The position numbers and the translations under genes are program-made. Positions 22,164 to 34,901 of a DNA stretch of 64,000 nt are shown one piece after another. The DNA comes from Anagrus nilaparvatae (lineage: Eukaryota; Arthropoda; Insecta; Hymenoptera; Mymaridae): assembly GCA_022575985.1 (NCBI GenBank), contig JAKSXM010000132.1, forward strand, positions 11,284,001 to 11,348,000. The letters run 5' to 3'. Positions within the stretch are counted from its first letter, which is position 1; every line of letters starts with the position of its first letter. Below the pieces are notes generated by a model. That model had not been told where the DNA came from. It searched no databases and worked only from the letters and a program-made list of their open reading frames with translations.

Positions 22164-24598
22164 GGTATCATTGCGCCGCTTTATAAAATGTGCCGCTTAT
22201 TTTGTGCCGCTAATTTTTTGCCGCTTTATGAAGGTGCTAGCACAATGTCAAATTAAATAAAAAATAATAAAATTTTCTCGGTAAGGCAGATTAAATAATA
22301 AACAATAAGAAAGGTTATGATAAAAAAATTAAAAGAAATGTTTACATAAAAACATATAATCTGGTATAATATTATTATAAGATAAATAATTGGAATGAAA
22401 ATAATAATTATCAAAAATAAAAAATAAGTGTTGCAGATTATAAAAATAAAAAATTGGACATTTTAATATTTGTTACGTCAAATTAGATAATTTTTAATTG
22501 AATTTCGTTATGGTCTTGTTGGACAAATAATAAATCTTTTTGATTTATAAATGTTTTAATTACGACGAGACTATGCTTACCGGAATATCCACAATAACCA
22601 CGGAGAATATCAAGGATATCCACGATGCCCACGGTGAATATCCGAGATATCCCCGTTATATTATTTGTATTGGCGCATGGCCGGGGGGGCCTTCGGCCCC
22701 CCAGCCCCATTTCGGAACGTTCTCTGAGTCATATTTGAGCTATGCATATCGTGGATATTCCGGTGAGAGTAGTCACTTCATTTTTAAGTAAAAACTTTAC
22801 TTGTAATGATTAATGAAATAAAACATTTATTAATTTAAGAACGATATCCACGGTGAATTTCCACCATATACATAGTCCAAATAGGTTCGGACTAAAAGTA
22901 CTCAAGATTTTAATTCAACCAAAAAAATTTATAAATAAAAGAGAAATTGGTTTTCTGCCTATTTTTTTGAGATATTGTAAACTATTTAAGAAAAATCATT
23001 GCCAAAAATACACTAAATTTTAAATTAAAACTTTATTATTGATTTTTATGAAAAACTTTCATGTTTAGAAAAATTTTTTAATTTTTAAAAAGTATTTTAT
23101 ATTTTATAAAATTTTGAATAATATATTTAGTATTTGGTTTGGAAAAGGTATAAAGAATCCAAAAAAAACCTGAATTCTAGGTTTAACGCAGCAGTAGAGT
23201 GCTTGGTTTTTTAGGACAGTTTTTTAATCATCAGTTTTCTAATGTAATTTCACATATTTTAACCAAACGGAACTTAAGATGGTCTAATTTTTTATTTAAT
23301 AATTTTTAATGAAAAGAAAAATTATTAAATAACTTTTAAATTAAATTTTAACATAAATAGCCTGTAATTATAGCACCGAAAAGTGGATATAGAATATAAT
23401 TAAAAATTAAATTTTTTCATATTCATATAGAGAGTTTAAAAAAATTAGTCAATCTTTAAAATTGGGTCTACAAAAAGTTCCAATCTAAATTATTTAAAAA
23501 TTGATGGATATTTTTCTAGCGCATTTTTCTTTTTATTTATTTAAAAATAATTTCTATTCATGATACCTAATACACTTATTTAAATTTTTACCAGAATTAA
23601 ACTATAAAAACTAAAGACCACTAAAAAATTGAGGTTTCCACTAATAAAGTAAATAAAGTGCAGAAAAAAAAGAAAAAAAAAGTTGTACAAAATGACACAA
23701 GTAAACAAAGCAAATTTTTAGAAATTTGATAGATTATAATAGCTGTCTAATAATTTAATTTATAAATTATTTATTTTATCATTACATTGAAAAATCAGGT
23801 ACAGAAAAGATTAAAATTTAACAAATCAACAAATAATCAATATTAAAATAATTAATAAAATAATCTAATCTAATTAAAAAAGTGCAGAAAAAAATTAAAA
23901 AATGCAATGATAAATAATTTATTTTTTTGAAACTGAGTAATTTTGATTATATCAATAATAAATAAATAATTATTTCTTTTTATATTTAAAAATTCATTTT
24001 GTACTATATTATTATTATAAACTAGAAACAAAACTGAATTACTGAAGTAATGAAGTTGGTCATATTTATTATAACCTACTAATCCAAAATTAGTTACATC
24101 GATTAAATTGAGTACTTTTGGCCAAAGTGATTAATAAATCAATTGTCTTTCATATAAAAATTAATTATGAATACTGAATAATAATTAATTAATAAATATT
24201 TTAAAAGAAATAAAGTGCAAAGTAAAGAAATGCATGCCAACTATACAAATTGAGGGGAAATTTTTAAAAAGTTGTGGGGGAAGATTTTTTCGTGCCATTA
24301 GATTTTGCGTTTTATAATCTGCAACATTTATTTTTTATTTTTCATAATTATTATTTTCATTCCAATTATCTTATAATAATATTATACCAGATCATACCTA
24401 ATTCTTTTATACGTTCCTTATTATGTAAACATTTCTTTTAATTTTTTTTTTATTATAACCTTTCTTAATTGTTTATTATTTATTATGCCTTACCGACAAA
24501 ATTTTATTATTTTTTTTTTTAAATTTCACATTGTGTTAGCACCTTCATGAAACAGCAAAAAATTAGCGGCACATTTTATAAAGCGGCGCAATGATACC
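22164..24598. mobile_element. 2.4-kb DNA element with ~300-bp TIRs and 6-bp target duplication
   Basis: The left end GGTATCATTGCGCCGCTTTA and the right end, its exact inverse, open terminal inverted repeats of about 290-300 bp (22164-22452 and about 24300-24598). CGCTCG flanks both ends (22158-22163 and 24599-24604) and the host PLE frame rejoins across it, which confirms the insertion. The interior has no transposase frame I can recognise, only AT-rich sequence and a GC-rich block at 22570-22780. Long TIRs with 6-bp duplications occur in Polinton/Maverick and a few other superfamilies; the family is not assigned. Confidence 0.85.
22570..22865. repeat. GC-rich hairpin and GATATCCACG-type repeats inside the TIR element
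   Basis: GATATCCACG, GAATATCC and CGTGGATATTCCGG units occur repeatedly on both strands. Between them lies an 8-bp GGGGGGCC/GGCCCCCC hairpin with a TTC loop (22684-22702). CTTACCGGAATATCC at about 22578 is inverted at about 22755. Base composition is sharply different from the rest of the element, so this may be a separate insert or a structured functional core. Confidence 0.6.
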
Positions 24599-24639
24599 CG
24601 CTCGGAAATACGCTGGATAAGTCTTAAAAATCGAAAAAT

Positions 24640-26360
24640 GTTAAATCTCTCAAAATTGATTTATGCATTTTTTTAGATTTTCGGTACATCAAACCACGTA
24701 AAAATTTTCCTAAAATGTGTCTTTTATACTAATCTTTTATTTTTAAATATTATTTTTGGGTAAAATCACAGAAAAAAAAATAAAATAGTATAAAAATAAA
24801 AAAAAAAATATAAAAATTTTTTATATATTTAGGTATAGTTCGCCGAGCGTTCAAGTTCAAAACTTCAGTGACATCAATTTCATGCATAAAATTCAAAAAA
24901 AATTTTTTTTAATTTTTTGCATTTATGAATAATTGAAAAATAGTTTTAAAATATAAATGGCATAATCGTATAGCCAGGCGAATTTCATATCTTAAAACAG
25001 TACTTAAAGTTCTTTTATTTTAAACAGAACCTGAGCCAGCAAATGTACATTACAATGTACATTGGATTAGAAAGGGTTAATAAACTTTTTAATAACAATA
25101 ATACAGGTTATATATATTTTTATATACGAAATTTTTAAAAAAAATACACAGGGTGATAATAACTTCATTCAATATATTTTTAATATTTTTTCTAAGAAGC
25201 ATATAATTATGCAATTCAGCAAAAAAATAAATTATTGATTTTACAAGACACGAGTTTTTTTCTTTTTTAAATTATTGATGAATTTCAAAGCCACATTTTT
25301 TTTTCATATTTCTTAAATAAAATTAAAGGCATATATATTTTTAACTTGAAATTATTAATTGAAATAACCTTCGTGATTTTTTATTTTTTACAAATTGCAT
25401 TTATTTAAAGCATTTTTTAAGTTAATTTTAATAAAATATATTTTTAGAATTATATGACTTTTTAAAAATTATTTATATTTTTATGTATTAAAGTATCGAT
25501 AAAAATAAATAAGTCTATGCAAAATACTCGCAGTAATGACTATATTTAAATTTTTACAAATCACACCATTATGTATAGTAGTAGCTTTTAAAAGAAGAAA
25601 AACATTTTTAATTTTGGATAAGAGACATTTATCATGCATAATCAATGCAATAATCCTCTCAGGCTTGTAATATTTTTGATTTAATAAAATGAACTTTTAT
25701 ATAACATCTGGTTTAAAAAAAAATTACAATTAACAAAATTTTTTGACCTGTGTAACCCTGAGGATAAAAAATATTAAAAATTAGTTACATAATTTTTAAA
25801 TATTTTATTAAATAATATTAATGTTATTTGCTTTTATTTTTATTCTACTACACAAATAAATTTATTTCTATTATCACTAATTAAATAAGCTATTCACCTT
25901 GTTTATTTCTTCCAACTAGGTACTTATATAAGTGACAAAAATTAAATTCGCTTAAAACATCAGTTTAATAATTATTCCAATGAAAATTATTATTATGAAT
26001 ATTTTTGCTGATTGAAAATATAGATGTATCCTTAAAACAAAAATAATAAAAATTTAATTTAATAATTAAATAAAATTAAAGAGTAATTCTGGGTAACTTT
26101 AGTATTATTTTTTAAGATTTTTTATTTCAGGTTATTTTTTTCAATGTTTTATTTTAGCCTTTCTCAGCTGTTAGTTCTTTTATATACTGCAATCAGTTAA
26201 AAGCTATGAAAATTCAAGTCATTTGGAAAGTAATACTGAAGTAACTCAGATTTACTCTTAAATTAATAAATTAAGTATTATTAAAAACAAAACTAAAATT
26301 CATTGTTTTATTTTCAATAATTCATACTGTTTTAAAATAATAAATAAAATAATTAATAAA
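24640..26360. other. Intergenic AT-rich stretch below the fatty acyl-CoA reductase
   Basis: No gene recognised. A last exon of the reductase could lie here, but I found no convincing continuation after the possible donor at 26365. Confidence 0.5.
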
Positions 26361-26361
26361 A

Positions 26362-29300
26362 TTACCTTATTATTTTTTTTTGCGCATATTCCAGACTCTC
26401 CATTTCATCATTTAATATATATTTCCTGATTCCTCTAATATAAGTATCCATGTAAGAAATCCAATTAAAATCTTTCATAGTAAAATAAAAAATTTTTTTA
26501 TCATCTTCGTCTAATTTTGACCACAATTTTTGTACGTTATCATTTGTAAAAGTTCTATTGTAAGCTACATTTTTTGCAACTTCTTCAAATTTGATACTCA
26601 ATGATTTGTAAGATTTCCATAACCTGAAAATTCGAATAATTATGTAAGCTTTTACAATTACTGCTAATTAAAGTAATTATAAATAAAATGAAAAACTTTA
26701 CTTTGGAGATTTAGTGTTTGAAAGTATAAACAATAATTCTAAAAATTGATATGGAATCCATTCATGAATCACCATAAAAATGAAACGGATATATTCATTT
26801 GTAATCAAAAATAGTTTGCAATATCTTAAAGATTTTTTTGGAGTATACATCGAACCATTTTTTATTAATTCATTTCCAAATGTACCCCAAGTAATTTTTG
26901 ATTCAGGCGATGAAACGTAATTATAAATTGGAACGTTGTTGTTGCCTCTGTAAAAATATATTTTTTTTCATAAAAAAATAAAAAGTGATATTAAGTTTTA
27001 TGTGAAATTACCGGTAGAATTTAAATTTTTGGTCGGATTTTTAATTGGTCGCGTTAATTGGCGGAAAATGTAGAATTCCTAAAAAATGAATTTTTAAAAA
27101 CTACTATTTTTGGATCTATAAAGAGTAGCTCTTAAAACCTATTATAGCCCATGGGTTTCTCGTTTTTACTAAAAAATTGAAATACCAGAAGTAATTTAAA
27201 CCCTACTAGAGGTTTTTAAACCATACGTTTTTGAGGAATCGGCTTTTGAAAAAAACGTCTTATTTTACTGATTTCTCGTGCATGAACGCTTCAAATCCAC
27301 TTTTAGACTCGGGAATCGAAGTCTACGGAAAATTTCTTATCTGAACCAAAGAGGAAAAATTTTTTCATGATGACATGATTTTTTTGCAGATCTAAAAACG
27401 GCTAAAAAACGAAAATGATCGCTAAAAATTGAGAATTGAACCCTCGAAGCTAAAAAATGTTATTGGGGCTTGTTTCTTGTAATACTTTCGAAAAAAATAC
27501 ATTGGAACCGAATTGAAGACCCAACCATTAGATTTAGTCCGATTTGGTTTAAAATTAACCACATTAATTTTCATGCTATTTATTTAAAATTTTAAGCAAT
27601 TCAAGCAAATTAGTAAAATGACGGTTTATTTGTCACTGCGTTATTTAGAATCTTTTCAAAATACTGCTGCTTGAAATTATCATAAAATAACCATTCTAAC
27701 ATACATTCTTTTCATTACAATATTTACAATGACTGTTTTTTTAAACATCGCCAAAAATTATAAATAATAACAAGCATACGATTCACACTTAATTTCAAAA
27801 TTTAAAAGTAATAAAACAAATTTAACCTTACAACTTTGGGGCTTCTGTTTTAAGCAAAATTAAGAGCACTGCGTATAATTTGTCAATCGAATTTAAAAAT
27901 TTTTCAGCTTATCTGTTCAATGGGTCTCAACATCATTGATTTTCCTTATAAAATTAAATTAATAAATGATTGCTCAAATGATATAATCATATTCCCAAGC
28001 ATTTTAAAAAGCTTCAAAAAGTTTTAAAGATTTTAAGATCTCTAAATGAATTCTTTTACAAAATTATTTTTCGTATTTTCGACTTTAAGAAAAAAATCAT
28101 AATTTTTGTTAACTATAATTTAATTTAATTTAATTTAATTTAATTTAAATTAATTTAATTTGATGCAACGATATTTGCATTAGAAAATTGGCAACTTACT
28201 GAAGAAAAAGTTTTCTAATACTCCAGTCAAAATACGGGGGGGGGGGGGGGATGTATTGTTTCTGGCCACCACCAGATTTGGTCTACTATAGGTCGCTGAA
28301 CACGAAAATCGGGGTCTTTTCTATGAGAAACTGGGGCTTGACCCTTAAATTGGGCAAAACTTGCCCTAAAAAGGGCATTTTTGACAAATTCACTCTAAGC
28401 CTTTGAAATTTGGTATACGGGGGTTTCTTGGGTCGCTAATTACGAATATTCAATTATTTTTTATGAAAAATGATACCTTTGCCCTTAAATTTGCCCAAAC
28501 TAGCCCCTAAAAGGGCATTTTTGCTACATTCAGTCCAGCCCTCTAAAATTTGGTATACGGGAGTTTTTTAGGTCGCTGATAACGAATATTTAATTATTTT
28601 TAATTAAAAATATATACTTTTGCCCTTAAATTGACCCAAACTAGCCCCTAAAAGGGCATTCTTGCTACATTCACTCTAGCCCCCTAAAATTTAAAACCAT
28701 CATATTCGTGATTAGCGATAAAAAAAAACCCGTACACCAAATTTCAAAAGCCTAGACTGAATGTAGCAAAAATGCCCTTTTTAGAGCAAGTTTTAGCCCA
28801 ATATAAGGGTCAAGCTCCAATTTCTCATAGAAAAGACCCCGATTTTCGTGATCAACGAGCCAAAAAACACCCGTATACCAAATTTTAGAGGGCTAGAGTG
28901 AATGTAGCAATAATGCCCTTTTTAGGGCTAATTTGGGCCAATTTAAGAGCAAATGTATAATTTTTCATTAAAAATAATTAAATATTCGTTATCAGCGACC
29001 TAAAAACCCCCGTATACCAAATTTTAGAGGGCTGGACTGAATGTAGAAAAAATGCCCTTTTCTGGTCAGCGGCCAGAAAGCACGTATTTCCCGGCCGCTG
29101 CGCGTCCGGCAAAGCCGTGTTTTCTCGCCACTGATGCAGAAAAATCGTATACGACCCTGGGCCATAAAAAAAGAATGCCCCAAATCGCAGTTTACCATCC
29201 TCGGCTTCGCCTCGGAAGGTAATTTACATGCGATTTGGGCCATTTTTTATTTTTCTGGCCATGGGTCGTAATATACTATTTAGGGGCTAGTTTGGGCAAA

Positions 29301-32300
29301 TTTAAGGGCAAAGGTATAATTTTTCATAAAAAATAATTGAATATTCGTAATTAGCGACCCACCAAATTTCAAAGGCTTAGAGTAAATCTTTCAAAAATGC
29401 CCTTTTTAGGGCAAGTTTTGCCCAATTTAAGGGTCAAGCCCCAGTTTCTCATAGAAAAGACCCCGATTTTCGTGTTCAGCGACCCAAAAAACTTATAGTA
29501 GACCAAATCTGGTGGTGGCCAGAAACAATACAACCAAACCCGTATTTTGACTGGAGTACACGGAGAAAAATATTTTGTATATTTTACAAGGTTAATTTTA
29601 GTAAAACGGGGTTAGTTTTAATGGAAAAAAAAATTTGTAAATTTTACAAATATGAAGTCAGAATATTGTAATTCTAACTATAAACATGGTTATATTTACA
29701 AAATATTTGAACAGAAAATAACAAAACTTTATAATGTAAACATAACCAGCAATTTTGGTTATTTTTAACAGTTATTTTTCTCCGTGTATAATATCAAAAA
29801 TTGAACTTTAATCAAAAACTTTCACGTTTTGGGCAAAGCTAAACTGTCAAAAAAATTCTTTTGATTTGGTTACTACGATAGTAAATTTACTAAGATGAAT
29901 GCAAAATCAAGGACTGCTTTTTTTACACTGAAATATTTTGCATTGACTTGAAAAGTTTTTTGAGAAACTTTATTGAAAGATTATTATTAATACTTTTAAG
30001 GTTTTTACTTATTTTTCTCATTGGCAACATCCCAAGCACTAACTATTAAAGCATTCACTGTGTAATCTCCTGGTATAAGTTCAGCAGTAACAATAGGATT
30101 TATATTTACTACTTGTAATAGTCCTAAAATAACACTTATTGAGAATCCAGTTGGTCCATAAACATTATTAATCCAGCCTCTCAGCGGCTCTTTAAAAGTT
30201 GAAATAACTAAAATTTAAAGTTGGTCTATAAGATTTTTTAAAATAATGCATAATTTAAATAAAAATTTATTGCTACATGAGATTTCTTAAACCCTCAAAG
30301 TAATAAAAACTTTTAATGTATATGCATAGAGTTTCAATGGAATTGCAAAGTTGCTCGAAAAGGTTAAAATTACCCTTAATAGCGTAATATTTAGCTGATT
30401 AATTTAAAATTACCATGTAAAAAAGTTGATCAGGACAGGAGACCTTTCCATTTTTTTAAGAGTGATTAAAATTATTTTTTGAAAAAAGTGATGCCTAAAA
30501 AAATATTATTAGTGAAAAAAACGTGTGTGCTTAAATTAAGACATGGAAAAAAAAGTCTTGGAAAAATTAGAAAATATGGATGTGTTTTTTAATTTTTAGG
30601 TTTCTGTAGGATTCCTGGAGCCTATTTTCCTTTTTCGAATAAATCTCTTTCTATTTTTCTAAAACTCATTAGATTGTATACAATTGAGAAATTGTATAGA
30701 ATCATTTTTGTATATAGTTTTTTTATATAGAATGCTGTATACAATTTATATATAGCTCTGATTAACTTTTTTACATGCGGGTTAAGTATTCAACTTCATT
30801 GTAACTCTGTGCGATTCATTTGCTCCACCGTGTGAAGTTTTCAGTTGGTTGAGAGTTGGATTACTTACTTATTGCTGGACGAAAAATGCCCATTGGAATT
30901 GAATTGTAATTTTTTTTTAGAATATCTTCAGCCATAGCTTTTGTAAAGCAATATGTGTTAATCCATGGTTTTATTAAACTAAAATATTAATTTTGAAATA
31001 AACATTAAACATTTAGTAATAATTTAATAATTGAAAAAAATTATAAATTTACTTTGAAGTAACATCCTCTGAATCATCAGGAATATTTTCTATAGTTTTT
31101 AAAAATTCATTGTAATCGCGAGGATAAAAATAAAAACGTTCTTCAATTATTTTTCTATTTGAATGTGCAAACGCTGCTGATACATGCACAAAGGCCTGTT
31201 TAATTTAAAAAAAATAAAAATCATTAATTTGATTGTTTTTTAGTTTGGTAATACAAAAAATACTAGTAATATATAAAAGACATAACCTTCAAATTTTTCA
31301 TAGATTTACATAATTCAATAATTTCTAAACAGCCTTTGGCGTTAATAGCAATAGCCAATTTTAAGTTTTCATTAAATCTAACGGTTGCTGCAGAATGGAA
31401 AACGATTGAAATCTATAGTTAAAAAATAAAAATATTTTGTTTTAGGTAATTTTTTTTAATAATTAATAAAAAAAAAAAATTACGTTTTCAATTAACAACT
31501 TTCGGTCTTCGTCTGAAATTGATAATTCAGTATCAGTAAACTCTCCTTCAATAATTTTTATTTTTTCATGGAAATTTGGCATTTTAATCCTTACTTCATC
31601 AAATAACTATTAAAAAATTAAATAAATTTTTAAAATTTAGATTTCATACTCTGTAAAAATATATTGCTCGAATTCAGTTGAATTTTCAAGCAATATATTT
31701 TTACGGTAAGGTATATTTTTCTCGAAGGGCATAAAATTTTAATCTTAGTCAGATCACGTAACAAAAATTCTATGCCCAAGATATAGCAACATTTTTTGCT
31801 TGCCTGATGAGCATGCAACAACTAACTCACTGCCAATTCAATGCACAAATTTCTCGCTGCACCAGGATGGGCAAATAATATTTTAAAAGTAAAAATCCTC
31901 ATAATTATCTTACCGGTCCTTCAAAAATTGTTTTTAGTCTAGTATTTGGGTCACAATTTTTTTTGGGCCTCATTAACAAGTAAAGTTTTGATACATCAGG
32001 ACAACTTCTTAAAAGTTTTTCTATCAAAAGATTCCCAATGTAACCACTTGCACCTATTAAAAAAATTTCTGTTAAATAACAACTTTTTTGCATATTTTAT
32101 TTTTATTTTCTACGCTATATCTGACGCTATAGAAAATATTTACTATCCAAAAATCATAAAAAAATTTACTAAGGTACAAGTAAAAATTATAGTTTTAAAA
32201 AAATCAAAAATTTACTGCTTTTTTCAGAGGATGTTTTTTAATACGAACCTGTGATAAATACATTTTGATTCGCATAAAAATCTTGAATTGGTGTTCTCTT

Positions 32301-32327
32301 TTGAATATTCTTTTTCGCACAATCCAT
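26362..32327 (-). CDS. Fatty acyl-CoA reductase (FAR)
   Basis: Reduces long-chain fatty acyl-CoA to a primary alcohol with NADPH; insect members serve cuticular lipid, wax or pheromone synthesis at ER or peroxisome membranes. Nine exons splice in frame: 32249-32327 (ATG at 32327), 31914-32053, 31484-31606, 31287-31412, 31053-31195, 30869-30978, 30009-30207, 26702-26947 and 26366-26623. About 475 residues. The Rossmann motif FITGASGYIG crosses the exon 1/2 junction (residues 24-33). AFVHVSAAF and the active-site Y-C-F-T-K (about 213-217) follow. EPLRGWINNVYGPTG marks the family, and exons 8-9 make the C-terminal FAR domain (TWGTFGN, KLWSKLDEDD, NWISYMDTYIRGIRKYI). The last visible exon either stops at TAA 26364-26362 or is spliced at AG|GTAATT. 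The related exon at 58520 ends in AG|GTAAGA at the same point, which favours splicing to an unseen short exon. Intron 7 (26948-30008) holds foldback elements. Confidence 0.93.
28108..28160 (+). repeat. (TTTAA)n microsatellite
   Basis: About ten tandem TTTAA or TTAAT units in intron 7 of the reductase. Confidence 0.8.
28221..29556. mobile_element. 1.3-kb foldback element with internal repeats, TA target duplication
   Basis: Ends CTCCAGTCAAAATACGGG and inverse CCCGTATTTTGACTGGAG, with TA at 28219-28220 and 29557-29558. The arms contain repeated modules of the type GGTCGCTgATnACGAATATT..AATTATTTTT..CCCTTAAATTg.CCcAAACTaGCCCcTAAAAGGGCATT, present at least three times per arm, so the element is a palindrome built of tandem units. 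A poly-G tract of about 16 bases lies near the left end. No coding capacity seen. Confidence 0.8.
29061..29280. mobile_element. GC-richer insert with its own palindrome inside the foldback element
   Basis: It interrupts the right arm between TGCCCTTTT and TAGGGGCTAG. The inner part is a hairpin: ACGACCCTGGGCCATAAAAA..ATGCCCCAAATCGCA, then CCTCGGCTTCGCCTCGG at the centre, then TGCGATTTGGGCCATTTTTT..GGCCATGGGTCGT. The outer left part (CGGCCGCTGCGCGTCCGGC) has no counterpart on the right. Its composition is clearly unlike the surroundings. Confidence 0.6.
29559..29786. mobile_element. 228-bp MITE with TA target duplication
   Basis: Ends CACGGAGAAAAATA and inverse TATTTTTCTCCGTG, flanked by TA (29557-29558 and 29787-29788). 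It abuts the preceding foldback element, sharing one TA. Confidence 0.75.
31652..31704. repeat. Inverted repeat in FAR intron 2
   Basis: GTAAAAATATATTGCTCGAA pairs with TTCAAGCAATATATTTTTAC across a short loop, about 20 bp of near-perfect stem. Confidence 0.6.
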
Positions 32328-34210
32328 TATACTTTCTATTTGATTATTTAATTTTTTATCAAAACTATTACCCTAAAATTTTTTTAACTGATAATTATTG
32401 TTTTAATTTAAGTTTTAATTAGTGTTTGAGATTTTTTCTTTATGTTTGATGTTAGATTACTTAAGGAAAAAGTTAAAAAAAATAAAAAGGGAAAATGAAT
32501 TCTCGGATTTTATAAATACTGATTGAACTTGATTTAGTATTGACACAATTTTTAAGGTTCTAGGTTCAAAGCGAAATAGAATCTGCCTTTCGAGTTCAAA
32601 TTATTTTTAATTTTTTTTTTTTTGTAAAATTTGAGCTAACTATATTATTTTAAATTATAACGCTCAAAATAAAGCTGGTAAATAATTTTCAATAATAGAA
32701 AATATGTAAAATTTCTTGCGTAATTTTATGCTGGTATAAGTTTTCTGGTAAAACTTCGAGGGAACCTAAAAAATTGAAAAACTTTAACTAGAAATAATTT
32801 TAATTATAGGCATCCCTAACTTTTCTGTTATTCTAACTTGGCTTAAAAGTTTTTCATAAATTTTTTTTTGGAAAGCAGTTTTTAAAGGATTTTTGCCTTT
32901 TAATTACTTAAAAACCCAAAAAATGAATTTTCCCATTTTCCCTTTTTAGGCTTTCAAATGAAAATACTGACTCTATTTTCGGATTTTTGGAAAAATTTTA
33001 AAACTCTTTTTTTTAATTTAAAATTTTAGATGGTTCTGTAACATTTTAGAAAGAAAAAACATTGAAATTTGGTTAATTTTTTTTAATCCGATAATCAAGT
33101 TAAAATTTTTATATTGTGCTAGGAAAAGCCTAAAAATAGAAAATTTCAGAAAAAGTTCACATATCTTTATACATAACTCCTATGACGTTGAAAATTATTT
33201 TTTAGCTTCATTTTGAGAGTAGAAAATTAAAATAAAAAATTAGCTGGAAGATTTTACATAAAAATGTTTTGAATTAAAAAAACAGCTGCTGTTCGGCAAC
33301 CTTTATTCCTAGAACTTTAAAAATTGCCATGGTATCATATTTTTACACACTAAATCCAGGGCAATAGGGTGAAATTAGGTGCCATTTGCCAAAAAAATAA
33401 TATCTCTAAATAATAGCTCATTTAAACAGTTTTAGGTACTTTCAAAAAATACATAGGCTCTAATGGAACAAATTTTGGGTACCCTATGAATCTATGTTAT
33501 CAATTCTTGGAAATTATTAAATTAGCTATAATTTTGGAAGATTATTTTTTTGATAATGTTATAATGTGGTAACTAATTTCATTTTCTAATTGAAAATTCA
33601 AACTTTTTTTGGCTGAAATTTACTGGTCATAATTGTCGTTTTCCATCGGGGTCAATTCTCAGAACCTTGATATCTAGTTTTTTTGAAAACCGGCCCATAA
33701 ATGAATTTTGAAGAAAAATTCAATTCTGGATTCGTAAAATCAGAATATATCAAAATTTATAATAGAAGAATTTCCGAAATTCATTTTATGAAGTTTTGTA
33801 TTTTATGGTAAATTTTTCCTTTTTACAAATAATTTTACAAATGATTTTTAGAAATTTTGATTTATCTGCCTTAAAATGCATAATTTTTTTTATTCTGAAT
33901 TAGAAACTTTGTATATTTAATATTCGGGATTCGGAAAACTGCTCCGAATGGACAACAACAATTATGATCATAGTGAATGGCATCCGTTTTTTTTTTTTTT
34001 TTTGAACAACCAGGATAGTTATCAAAGAAAATAATAGTCATAAAAGATTAGTCGCAAATTTTAAACCTTTTTGCAGCCATAAATGCACTCTTTTGTAAAT
34101 AATCAAATATGATAACAAATATGATGTGAAAAGTTTCTAAATTTTCTTTCTCTATGCTGTGATGGGGTTTACAAAGTTTATTTACTGTACAGATTCTCAG
34201 GAATCTTACA
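32328..34210. other. Upstream region of FAR, no gene seen
   Basis: This would contain the FAR promoter. Sequence is AT-rich and stop-dense in all frames, with no motif I can name. Confidence 0.5.
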
Positions 34211-34213
34211 TTA

Positions 34214-34536
34214 GGTCTGTTCTTTTTATCCCAAAAAAGTAGAACTGGAGTTAAACAAAGAAAAAAAATGCGCGCTCATTTTAAACATTTTGTAGGTTAG
34301 ATTGTATTTTTTAAAAATTTTTATTAATTTTTTTTATTTTAAATAATACATTATTTACTGCTATCGATAAAAAGCTAAATTAAACATGTTTTAGCATTTA
34401 ATTTTTAGTAAAAAAATTTTATCCCAAAAAAACGTTTACCTTTTTGAATTACCGCCATGAAAAAGAACGCGCGTTCTGTTTAGTTTTACCCCAGTTTTGC
34501 TCCAGGTTAACTTTTTTGGGAAAAAAAGAACAGACC
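34214..34536. mobile_element. 323-bp MITE with TA target duplication
   Basis: Ends GGTCTGTTCTTTTTATCCCA and inverse TGGGAAAAAAAGAACAGACC, flanked by TA (34212-34213 and 34537-34538). The next inner block (AGTAGAACTGGAG / CTCCAGGTTAACTT) is also partly inverted. Confidence 0.75.
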
Positions 34537-34705
34537 TATTAATATAAAATTAAAATATAAAATTTTAAATTGGAATTCAAAACTTAAAAAAGTTTTGGTT
34601 GGAAACAAAAAGTTTATTTTCTCTTTTATTTTTAAATCTATTCAAAAATATTATTGACTACTAAAAGTGCAGATCCGATGGCAAAAATTTCTTATATGGT
34701 TAATA

Positions 34706-34901
34706 CAGGCACGTATCCAGAGGGGGGGGCATTTTTTACCTTAATTTCAAAATTTTTAAATTTTTTTATTAACAATTATTGCTTATAAACAATTTAAAAT
34801 AAGAAAAAATTAAATTTTGATTCATATTTAAGAAATTTAAACCATCAATTTTAATTTTATTAGGTTCTGGCCCCCTCAAAAATTTTCTGGATACGTGCCT
34901 G
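34706..34901. mobile_element. 196-bp MITE with 6-bp target duplication TTAATA
   Basis: Ends CAGGCACGTATCCAGA and a near-exact inverse, TCTGGATACGTGCCTG, followed inside by G-rich and C-rich tracts. TTAATA is present on both sides (34700-34705 and 34902-34907). The CAGG start resembles hAT-like ends, but the duplication is 6 bp and not 8. Confidence 0.75.
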
